This document shows positions 1 through 6,581 of a stretch of 14,294 nucleotides of DNA, in pieces. The stretch's first letter is position 1, and each line of letters begins with the position of its first letter. Where the stretch lies: assembly GCA_015061765.1 (NCBI GenBank), contig SUVZ01000048.1, positions 1 to 14,294 of the forward strand, given 5' to 3'. The position numbers and the translations under genes were made by a program. Under the pieces are notes generated by a model. It searched no databases. It was not told the DNA's origin and saw only the letters and a list, made by a program, of their open reading frames with translations. The stretch comes from Lentisphaerota bacterium. Lineage in GTDB: Bacteria > Verrucomicrobiota > Kiritimatiellia > RFP12 > UBA1067.

Positions 1-495
1 AAGCTCAAGCCGCACCAGCGAAAGGTTGTCGTTCCTGAACATGACCCGGCAGTCTTCGTTCACCGTGGCCCAATGCCGGTCGTCAATCTGCTTGACGAGC
101 TCAAAGAACTGTCCGTCCGCTCGCTGTGTGTCGATGATGAACTGAAGGAAGGACAACGGATCGTATTCCCAATGCATCCACCCCTTCATCTAATGGACAT
201 GGTCCCGGATCCAATTGTGGTTGCACACTATTACCTTCCCGTCGATGAAAAGAAGCCGCCGGTTCGCCATGATCGTCTCACGCATCCTCTGCAGAAAATC
301 CCCGAGTTCGTGGTCGGATGTCGTGACCACCCCCGGCAGGGAGAATTCCGGATTGTTGTAGTTGCCGCACTTCTTCCCGTTGCAGTAGTAGCGGGGCAGA
401 GGGTTCTCGAATGCTATTGTAACCTTATCCAGAGCGGCAGATGCCGACGAACACTGCAAAAGCGTCGCCGCCACGCCGATCATCAATGACTTCAT
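1..495 (-). pseudogene. Secreted six-hairpin glycosidase-like gene, interrupted by in-frame TAG, partial at window edge
   Basis: This leftward gene starts at an ATG at 495 (an alternative ATG lies at 510), followed by a Sec-type signal peptide: a hydrophobic run ending SSASA, then ALDK. The reading frame runs to a TAG at 190-192, and the very next codon is ATG. The same frame then stays open for 63 more codons to the window edge and reads as an unbroken domain: WIRDHVH, amber, MKGWMHWEYDPLSF, then DTQRADGQFFELVKQIDDRHW. The aromatic- and acid-rich WIRDHVH...HWEYD...DDRHW pattern resembles (alpha/alpha)6-barrel glycosidases related to alpha-L-rhamnosidases, but I cannot name the family. The only visible lesion is the single amber; a change from CAG, AAG or GAG would explain it. 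It could be a pseudogene, a readthrough or reinitiation case, or an assembly error. It is divergent from the XylR-like gene, which probably controls it. Confidence 0.65.
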
Positions 496-566
496 GTTCC
501 TGTAATTCATCATTTCATTCTGCCATCCCATAGCCGGGACGGATTCTTTTCTTTTGAATGACGCGT

Positions 567-595
567 ATGATATCACATTCCCAGAAACCATACAC
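567..595 (-). promoter_or_regulatory. Probable promoter of the glycosidase gene (extended -10)
   Basis: Read leftward, TGATATCAT forms an extended -10, with the hexamer TATCAT at 572-567. A poor -35 (GTGTAT, 595-590) lies 17 bp upstream. The -35 position coincides with the end of one regulator half-site, a geometry typical of activator-dependent AraC-family promoters. Transcription would start near 560, giving a leader of about 50-65 nt. Confidence 0.5.
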
Positions 596-622
596 TATCT
601 TAAACAGGAAATGCGCTATCTT
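590..622 (-). promoter_or_regulatory. Candidate XylR/AraC-type operator: two direct 12-bp half-sites, 21 bp apart
   Basis: Read leftward, AAGATAGCGCAT (622-611) and AAGATAGTGTAT (601-590) are identical except for two C/T differences and are offset by exactly 21 bp, two helical turns. AraC and XylR family dimers are known to bind directly repeated half-sites with this spacing. The left half-site covers the weak -35 of the glycosidase promoter and the right half-site covers the -35 position of the regulator's own promoter. This fits activation of one gene and autorepression of the other. Assigning the site to the adjacent regulator is inference. Confidence 0.6.
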
Positions 623-636
623 TTTTGGGAACATTC

Positions 637-645
637 TGCTATAAT
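637..645 (+). promoter_or_regulatory. Extended -10 promoter of the XylR-like gene, predicted leaderless
   Basis: TGCTATAAT at 637-645 is a full-consensus extended -10. The ATG at 655 follows TATAAT by 9 nt, so transcription would begin about 0-3 nt before the start codon, leaving no room for a Shine-Dalgarno sequence. The -35 position (617-622) has no consensus and lies inside the proposed operator. Confidence 0.7.
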
Positions 646-654
646 ACTTTTTCC

Positions 655-1875
655 ATGAAACCACTGCGTGTAGCTATATTGATGGAAACTTCGCTTGAGG
701 TGTCGCGATTGATCCTGCGCGGCATCGCCCGGTATGCAAGGACGCACGGACCTTGGATTCTCGAATACATCTCAGGAGGAATATCCGATCAGAGATTGCC
801 GGAAGGCTGGAACGGTGACGGCATCATCGCGCGAATCCCGTCCGATCAAGAGGCGAAGAAGATCGCAAAGAACCCCGCACCGAAAGTCATCCTTGACCCG
901 CATAGACCATTCACCGCACCGAAACATCCGATCTCGAGATTACCGCGCATGGAATGCGACAACCTGGCGATCGGACGAATGGCGGCAAAGCACTTTCTCA
1001 CTCGCAAATTCACGAACTTCGCATTCATCGGTCCTTCTATCTCTTCTATGGTCACCTGCTTCGGGGCATGGAACGACGAGCCCAACTGGTCCGAAAGTCG
1101 ACGGCTCGGCTACGCGGAAGAGCTCAGCAACCACGGCTTTGAACCCTGCCTCTACAAGGGCGCGAGGAGCCAGTGTGTTTCCGAGAACTGGACTCTTGAG
1201 ATGCCGTCTGTCATAAAGTGGATTGAACACCTGCCAAAGCCGGTCGCCGTGTTCGCGCCGCACGACGCACGAGCGCGACAGATCGCGGACGCCTGCCTCA
1301 TGTCAGGAATTCCCGTGCCTTACTCGGTCGCAATCCTCGGCGTCAACAACGACTCAACACTTTGCGACACCACATTGCCGCCTCTATCGTCCATCCCCCT
1401 GGATGCCGAACGGGCGGGCTACACTGCAGCGCACAAGCTGGACGCGCTGATGCAAGGACGAAAAGTGCGATCCGTTACGCTCTACAATCCGCTCCCCGTC
1501 GTCGCGCGCGACTCGACTCTTCAGCACCAGACAGAAGACCCCATCGTGATTGACACTCTTGAGAAGATACGAAAGGCCCACGGATTCAACATGCGCGTCG
1601 GCGAACTCGCATGCGAGGCAGGGGTCACATCCAGAACACTGGAGGCTAAATTCCGCGTCACAATTGGACGTAGCGTTGGCGACGTCATCCGAACGTCGTG
1701 TCTTGACGAAGTGAAGAACCTCGTCGAACACACCGACATCCCCTTCGTCGAAATCGCAAATCGCTGTGGGCAGCAGAGCGCGGCACACCTCGCCGAAATG
1801 TTCCGCCGGCGCTACGGACTTACCATGTCAGCCGCCCGTCTGCGTCGAGGAGAATTGCGCGCTACGTCGGCATAG
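655..1875 (+). CDS. XylR-type transcriptional regulator (LacI/PBP1-like sensor + AraC HTH)
   Basis: The product is 406 aa. The first ~290 residues are a periplasmic-binding-protein-like sugar sensor. It opens with KPLRVAILMETSLEVSRLILRGIARYART, the usual start of XylR-type regulators; later come GDGIIARIP, DNLAIGRMAAKHFL, the FAFIG strand, AVFAPHDARARQIADAC and AILGVNND, all typical of this fold. Residues ~299-399 form an AraC-type double helix-turn-helix: MRVGELACEAGVTSRTLEAKF is the first HTH and IPFVEIANRCGQQSAAHLAEMFRRRYGLT the second. Length matches the family (about 390-420 aa). The ATG at 655 is preferred over an upstream TTG at 625 because homologous N-termini begin here and the promoter overlaps the upstream codons. 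It stops with TAG. It probably senses a sugar released by the divergent glycosidase and activates that gene. The sugar cannot be inferred from sequence alone. Confidence 0.9.
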   Translation: MKPLRVAILMETSLEVSRLILRGIARYARTHGPWILEYISGGISDQRLPEGWNGDGIIARIPSDQEAKKIAKNPAPKVILDPHRPFTAPKHPISRLPRMECDNLAIGRMAAKHFLTRKFTNFAFIGPSISSMVTCFGAWNDEPNWSESRRLGYAEELSNHGFEPCLYKGARSQCVSENWTLEMPSVIKWIEHLPKPVAVFAPHDARARQIADACLMSGIPVPYSVAILGVNNDSTLCDTTLPPLSSIPLDAERAGYTAAHKLDALMQGRKVRSVTLYNPLPVVARDSTLQHQTEDPIVIDTLEKIRKAHGFNMRVGELACEAGVTSRTLEAKFRVTIGRSVGDVIRTSCLDEVKNLVEHTDIPFVEIANRCGQQSAAHLAEMFRRRYGLTMSAARLRRGELRATSA

Positions 1876-2164
1876 GCATTGTCTGATTCAACCGATCCAT
1901 CATGGATTGCGCACACCACCTTTGAAACCGGAGTAGAGCCCTGCCGGCATCGCCGACGCAAGTGGAAGTCTTTTATGCATCTCATGCCGCCTTTGGTTCG
2001 GAGCGCTGCCCATGCATGGAAAAGAGATCAGTCCATCCATGCCTGAACGCAAGGAACCCGCAGGGCCTTGATTTTCCAACATCCCTTCATGCCCTTAATG
2101 GGATGCTGATGATTTAAATTTATAGTTGCTGTCCCCGTAGTTTCCACTCCTCTTACAATCCATC

Positions 2165-2194
2165 TACCACCGCATTTTGCAAAATGCGGTGGTA
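2165..2194. repeat. Perfect 30-bp palindrome
   Basis: The half TACCACCGCATTTTG is followed at once by its exact reverse complement, 15 + 15 bp with no spacer. Folded as RNA it would make a 13-bp stem with a TGCA loop. It is followed by AGAAAAAG on the + strand and GATGGATTG on the - strand, so it lacks the T-run of an intrinsic terminator in both directions. It could be a terminator of unusual type, a dimeric protein site, or a dispersed palindromic repeat. Confidence 0.85.
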
Positions 2195-2227
2195 AGAAAA
2201 AGGCTCTCGAACATCGTAAGAGAATCA

Positions 2228-2261
2228 TCAATTCTCACATATTATAATACGTGAGAATTGA
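2228..2261. repeat. 34-bp near-perfect palindrome with A/T core
   Basis: Outer arms TCAATTCTCAC and GTGAGAATTGA are exact reverse complements of 11 bp. Between them the 10-bp core TATTATAATA is itself a palindrome, so the whole 34 bp is symmetric except for one A/C mismatch pair (2239, 2250). The core carries TATAAT on both strands. It could be an operator over a bidirectional -10, a repeat unit, or a structured RNA. Confidence 0.8.
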
Positions 2262-2295
2262 ACGCAAAATATGGAGCTTGCTTAGATTCTGGAAA

Positions 2296-2369
2296 ATGAG
2301 AATTCGATTCGGAACAATTCTCTCGCTTCTAATGTAATGAGGCCGAGGATGATGAGAATACGATTTGGA
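2296..2369 (+). repeat. Imperfect direct repeat pair, 56 bp apart
   Basis: ATGAGAATTCGATTCGGA (2296-2313) and ATGAGAATACGATTTGGA (2352-2369) match at 16 of 18 positions. Each is followed a few bases later by a CTCTC-like tail, and the first copy also forms an inverted pair GAGAATT (2298-2304)/AATTCTC (2316-2322). The core GAGAAT recurs in the palindrome just upstream. Confidence 0.55.
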
Positions 2370-2491
2370 CTAACTCTCAAGATTACGGAGCGGAGGAAAT
2401 ACTATAAACCTCTCAAACAACGCTATTTCATAAAACAACCCGATTCACAAGCGAAATTATCACTCTTTTTAGGGTCTCACCCCAGTTATTC

Positions 2492-4249
2492 CTACCGTAC
2501 GATTCGTATGCCGTCAGGCGCTTCAACATCCGTCTTCAATGCCCCGTCGGGAAGCTTAGAGACCCGAACCTTTATCGCACGACCATCCGGAAGCGCCATC
2601 GCACCTTCCGCCCATGAAAGATCACCAAGAAAAGGTTTTACTTCAACCGTCTTGCATCCGGTTCCGAGAGACCGGATCCCCAGCACATGGTTTATGCACC
2701 ACGACGCCGGACCGCAGCTCCATCCGTGGCATAGCGAATGACGGAAACCGGGATAGCAGAACTCGCCATAATCGCCATGAACATCCTTCTTCCCGGCGAC
2801 CGGCAGTTCGTCAATCCGGAAACAGTTGTTCGTCCATCCGACACTGAAATCCTCCCAGAAGCTCGTCGCCCCTACATCCAGCATTGCACCCCAGTAGTCG
2901 CGCACGGCATCCATCGCAAACTGCCTTTCCTCTGCCAGGCTCATCGCCTCCAGCATATAGTATCCGTAGAACGTGGACATCCCACGTACGCCGTTCCTGC
3001 CAAGGACCTCCGCGAACATATCCTTCGGACAGCGCAACCCGGCGAGCGCCAGCATCGCCGCCGCCTGTTTCGAGCCATGCGGCTCGAGCTTTTCGCGTAG
3101 TGTCTCGAAGCGCGCCGCCGTCCGGCGGCATTTCGCCGCAAGTTCCGCGTCGCCAAGCGCATCCGCCAGAAAAGCCCCTTCCCGCCAAGTGGAGAGCGCA
3201 AGCGCCTGAACGCCGGAATTCACGGCAGGCCTGTTGTGTTCCGTCGGCCAATCGAGAAACGGACGGCGGATTCCCTCAAGCGTATTTGACGGCGTGACGA
3301 ACTTCTCGAGATTCGCGAACGTCGCCTTGATGTAGGCATGATGCTTTTCAAGATATTCCCTGTCGCCCGTGAAACGGTACCATTCCGCAACGTTGCGAAT
3401 CCACCATAGCGTATAGGAGCCCATGCGGTTCATCCATTCGTCCGGTCTCGTAATGGATGCCATCAGATCGAGCGACTCGGGCAGGATGGGCTGAGCTCCG
3501 AAAACGTTAAGGATGGCCATCGTCTCCGGATGGGTATCGCCCATCCACACAAGCCGGTCGCGCTTGATGCCGTCCCACAGGTAGTCCTGGCAACAGAGAT
3601 GCACCGTGCGCACAGCGGTCTCCCAAACACGGTTCAACCGCCCGTCGGAACATCTGAAGGAACCGAGCCTTTTCATGGGACGCATCAGTTCCACGGCCCG
3701 CACGAATTCCAGATACAGCGTACCGGTGGTTATCAAATCGATTCTGACGAACCTGAAGCCGCTGTTTCCGACCTCTATCGTCCCGAGCGACGGCACACCA
3801 AAAACATTATCGCGCATCGCATGATCATTGGTCGCGCCCTTCTCGCCTATATCACTCATGGCCTCCGCGACCGACTCGCCGAACCTGAGCCGCACACGCA
3901 TTCCGCTCGTTCCGGATCCCGTACCTATCTGGATGCCGCCGTGAAGTTCGCGGCCGAAATCCAGCAGAAGCCCGGCGCATTCCCCTTTGTTGACGAGGCA
4001 GCATCCCGGAGAAGGCTTTCCGAATCCGCCTACCGGCACCTGCCCCTTTCGCTCCTCAAGGAGCGCATCGGGGTTTTTCACATCGAACCGACCTCCATAT
4101 GTCCTGGCAGGTTTGGGAGTCTGCCACACGATGCGAACCGGATCAACGTATGTCCTTGTCCGCGGATCTGCCTTATCCGCAAAGACACCATTGAATGACG
4201 CAAGCGCCGTTACGGCAAAAACGACTGCCTTGCGAAATCTCATGCTCAT
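2492..4249 (-). CDS. Secreted GH78-like alpha-L-rhamnosidase
   Basis: The product is 585 aa, with a signal peptide in the first ~24 residues (MRFRKAVVF...GVFA). It would hydrolyse terminal alpha-L-rhamnose. Residues ~85-190 form a beta-sandwich (LLLDFGRELHGGIQI, RLRFGES, FRFVRIDL) and ~195-525 the (alpha/alpha)6 barrel. The catalytic-loop signature is DGIKRDRLVWMGD (226-238). A FWEDF motif (464-468) and SLCHGWSCGP (505-514) follow, then a small C-terminal beta domain. It is shorter than classical ~900-1000 aa GH78 enzymes because it lacks the N-terminal accessory domains. The loop has D where many GH78 members have E (RDR rather than RDE/RE), which I think marks a subgroup rather than a dead enzyme. 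Its ATG overlaps the stop of the GH92 gene (ATGA), and AAAGGA lies 7 nt upstream of the start. It is the last gene of the operon and stops with TAG. Confidence 0.85.
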   Translation of the reverse strand: MSMRFRKAVVFAVTALASFNGVFADKADPRTRTYVDPVRIVWQTPKPARTYGGRFDVKNPDALLEERKGQVPVGGFGKPSPGCCLVNKGECAGLLLDFGRELHGGIQIGTGSGTSGMRVRLRFGESVAEAMSDIGEKGATNDHAMRDNVFGVPSLGTIEVGNSGFRFVRIDLITTGTLYLEFVRAVELMRPMKRLGSFRCSDGRLNRVWETAVRTVHLCCQDYLWDGIKRDRLVWMGDTHPETMAILNVFGAQPILPESLDLMASITRPDEWMNRMGSYTLWWIRNVAEWYRFTGDREYLEKHHAYIKATFANLEKFVTPSNTLEGIRRPFLDWPTEHNRPAVNSGVQALALSTWREGAFLADALGDAELAAKCRRTAARFETLREKLEPHGSKQAAAMLALAGLRCPKDMFAEVLGRNGVRGMSTFYGYYMLEAMSLAEERQFAMDAVRDYWGAMLDVGATSFWEDFSVGWTNNCFRIDELPVAGKKDVHGDYGEFCYPGFRHSLCHGWSCGPASWCINHVLGIRSLGTGCKTVEVKPFLGDLSWAEGAMALPDGRAIKVRVSKLPDGALKTDVEAPDGIRIVR

Positions 4250-6567
4250 TTCTGTTTCCTTTCGGGAAATTGGCGGGACGTACCGGGTGTCCGGGCCATT
4301 TCAAAGACAAGTTCGCCTCCGCGCATCAAATCGGAGTGTTCAAGTTCCGTTCCGCAGATTTTCTGCCCATTGAACGAAACGGAACGCACATATCTGTTCT
4401 CCGGCGAGTTTCCGAGCACGGTTATCTTCAATTCGGCACGACGATATGGATGGGATATCTGCAGTGTGGCGCTGTCCACAATAGGAGAACCGATCTCGTA
4501 CCGACCACTCTGCGGTTCGACCGGATAGAAGCCAATCGCAGAAAGGATGTACCAGGCGCTCATCTGCCCGCAGTCCTCGTTGCCGTCAAACCCCTTTCGC
4601 GTCGCGGAATAGCACCGCGCCATGATCTCCCGCACCCGTTCCTGGGTTTTATCCGGCCGACCGACCCGATTGTAAAGATAGGCCACATGATGAGACGGCT
4701 CGTTCCCATGGATTGTGGTGCGCCACCTGTCCGGCTTGAAGAAGTTTTCTTCGAAGTACCGGTCGAGCCTGTCGGCAAAAGCCTTGTCGCCACCCAGCAG
4801 GCCGGAAAGCAGAGGAATGTCATGCGGAACGCACCAAAGCGCGGTTTCCGGAATGCATTCCGTGTAATGCCAGGCGAATCCGCTTTTCGGGGCGCACCAT
4901 TCTCCGGCGGCGTTCTTCGGAAGACACATTCTTTTCCCGGCGCACCACACATTGGTCCACGTATGCGAACGGTTCCTGAAAAAAGCGGCGTCCTGCGCCG
5001 CACCTGCGGCTTCCGCCAACACGGCCGCCGCCGTATCGTCAAATGCAAAGTCCTGCGTGCGGGAAACCGACTCGTAAACCTTGTCGCACGGCACGTATCC
5101 AAGTTCCTGATACCAGGAAAGACCGGCGCGCGTTTCTGGGAATTCGCCGAAGCAGCCTCTGTCCCGCCAGGTACACTCGCGGTCGTTCTTCTGCGGCGTC
5201 GTCGCATTCTTCCGCACAGCCTCATATGCTTTCCCGACATCGAAGCCGCGAAATCCTTTTGCCCACGCCTCCGCCAGCATGACTTCCGCGGGACCGCCGA
5301 CCATAATGCCCGTATATCCAGGGTTGGGCCACTTCGGAAGCCACCCCCCTTCGTCATACGCCTGCAGAAGAGCACGCATCATCCCGTCGACACGCTCCGG
5401 CGCCACAAGAGTCAAGAGAGGATGTTCGGCGCGATATGTATCCCAGCCTGAATAGCAAGTGTAGCTCTCCCCCTCATGCACCTTGTCGTCAAACGCCGAA
5501 TAGTACCTGCCGTATTCCCCAATCTCGCGCGGATAGAGCGAAGCATGGTAGATGCCCGTGTAGAAAATGCGCTTGACGGACTCATCTGCCGTCTCTATGG
5601 TCAACCGCCCCATCCTCTCGCGCCACACTTCCTTCATCCGCGCAGAAAGTGCCCCGACAGTCTCCCCTGGCCGGATTTCCCGGCGAAGATTCTCCCTTGC
5701 CTGCTCTGGAGAGATGAGCGACACCCCCACCCTGACGCATAGCGGTACGGAAGACGGAGCGAACACGGCCCAGCCACCGGCGACATCGCCTTTGACTTTA
5801 CGTTCTCCGTCTTTCAGCCGTACGCCGCGATAGCGGTGCGGCGCAGGCGGCTCCGGAGAACCTTCATACGTGCCGCAAGAAACGAACGGACGCGAAAACT
5901 CCAACACGAACCATCCCTTGAAATTCGGCAACGGGTATGAATGATGTGCATCCAGACGATCGGAATTCCATCCCGTCACCGACTTGCCGTCGCGGGAAAA
6001 TTCGAGAAATCCGTCTTTAGGGGATTTGTCGCTCCATCCGTTCACATAATCGCGCGACGCATCAATGACAATATGCGGAGTGTCGGCACCGTCGGGGAAA
6101 TGAATTTCAAAAAGCGCCGCCCGAGACGTTGCGGACATCACGGTACGCACTCCACCGGCTGTTATTTCGGCACGGTACGGAGTGGAATCGAGCTGTTCCA
6201 TCGAAGAAACCGCTCCTCTTTTCGAAAAATCGCACTCCACCGCGCCTACCCGCGGCATCAGCGAAAAATGGCCCCAGTCTCCCATGCAGATTGCGGGTTG
6301 GCGCGTAGCGATGAAACCGAGGAAATTCGTTATGCCCGCACATTCGAAACTCACTCGCCCGACTTCGGTGCGACGCGACATCGGCACCCACTGTATCGAA
6401 CCAAACGGAGTTCCGGTCATCGGCATCATTCCGCCGCCCTCGCCCTTCCCGGTTTGGGTGCCAATCATCGGATCCACCCAATCAAGCGGCTCCGTCGCCA
6501 TTCCGGCACCAAGCCGGCAAACGCCAAGCGACACCGAAGCCAATGCCACCGCAATCGTCTTTTTCAT
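4246..6567 (-). CDS. Secreted GH92-like alpha-mannosidase
   Basis: The product is 773 aa, exported by an N-terminal signal peptide (MKKTIAVALASVSLGVCRLGAG). GH92 enzymes are calcium-dependent exo-alpha-mannosidases. Family signatures seen: WVDPMIGTQTGKGEGGGMMP near residue 30 (the N-terminal VDPxIGT block), FYTGIYHASLYP, YSGWDTYRAEHPLLTL (~373-387), NPGYTGIMVGGPAEVMLAEAWAKG (~415-438), HGNEPSHHVAYLYNRVG (~621-637, holding the candidate catalytic Glu) and FDGNEDCGQMSAWYILSAIGFYPV (~660-683, with the acidic/metal-binding residues). Length fits the family. The ATG at 6567 is chosen over a TTG at 6585 because AAGGAAGG (6573-6580) sits 5 nt upstream and the signal peptide starts there. The N-terminal beta domain is less typical, so the exact linkage and sugar are uncertain. 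It is coupled to the GH78-like gene by an ATGA overlap. Confidence 0.85.
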   Translation of the reverse strand: MKKTIAVALASVSLGVCRLGAGMATEPLDWVDPMIGTQTGKGEGGGMMPMTGTPFGSIQWVPMSRRTEVGRVSFECAGITNFLGFIATRQPAICMGDWGHFSLMPRVGAVECDFSKRGAVSSMEQLDSTPYRAEITAGGVRTVMSATSRAALFEIHFPDGADTPHIVIDASRDYVNGWSDKSPKDGFLEFSRDGKSVTGWNSDRLDAHHSYPLPNFKGWFVLEFSRPFVSCGTYEGSPEPPAPHRYRGVRLKDGERKVKGDVAGGWAVFAPSSVPLCVRVGVSLISPEQARENLRREIRPGETVGALSARMKEVWRERMGRLTIETADESVKRIFYTGIYHASLYPREIGEYGRYYSAFDDKVHEGESYTCYSGWDTYRAEHPLLTLVAPERVDGMMRALLQAYDEGGWLPKWPNPGYTGIMVGGPAEVMLAEAWAKGFRGFDVGKAYEAVRKNATTPQKNDRECTWRDRGCFGEFPETRAGLSWYQELGYVPCDKVYESVSRTQDFAFDDTAAAVLAEAAGAAQDAAFFRNRSHTWTNVWCAGKRMCLPKNAAGEWCAPKSGFAWHYTECIPETALWCVPHDIPLLSGLLGGDKAFADRLDRYFEENFFKPDRWRTTIHGNEPSHHVAYLYNRVGRPDKTQERVREIMARCYSATRKGFDGNEDCGQMSAWYILSAIGFYPVEPQSGRYEIGSPIVDSATLQISHPYRRAELKITVLGNSPENRYVRSVSFNGQKICGTELEHSDLMRGGELVFEMARTPGTSRQFPERKQK

Positions 6568-6581
6568 TTTCACCTTCCTTT

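Larger units (their letters stand above)
1876..2491. other. 616-bp non-coding spacer between convergent genes, rich in inverted repeats
   Basis: Both flanking genes end at this spacer. No reading frame has a ribosome binding site or recognisable protein. It contains a small palindrome ATCCAT-C-ATGGAT (1895-1907), a 7-bp inverted pair GCATGGA/TCCATGC (2014-2020, 2036-2042), a 6-bp pair CATCCC/GGGATG (2080-2085, 2100-2105), a perfect 30-bp palindrome (2165-2194), a 34-bp near-palindrome (2228-2261) and a GAGAAT/ATTCTC motif cluster (2220-2359). No stem is followed by a convincing T-tract on either strand, so I cannot point to a classical terminator for either gene. Confidence 0.75.

Noticed and set aside
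190..192. Genome-wide reassignment of TAG to an amino acid
   Set aside because: TAG ends the XylR-like, GH78-like and toxin genes exactly where their domains end, so it is a stop in this organism.
578..631. Inverted pair TTCCCA (578-583) / TGGGAA (626-631) flanking the XylR operator
   Set aside because: The arms are only 6 bp and 42 bp apart; the 21-bp direct repeat explains the region better.
2470..2482. Small hairpin AGGGT-CTC-ACCC just after the GH78-like stop
   Set aside because: The stem is only 4-5 bp and the T-run is on the wrong side for either transcript, so it is not a supported operon terminator.
2337..2741. Rightward 134-codon frame at the end of the GH78-like gene
   Set aside because: Most of it is antisense to the GH78-like C-terminus, and it lacks a ribosome binding site and any recognisable domain.
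4195..5451. Long rightward open frame (418 codons) opposite the GH92-like gene
   Set aside because: It lies wholly antisense to a gene with strong family motifs, has no protein signature and no ribosome binding site. High-GC coding DNA produces such antisense frames.
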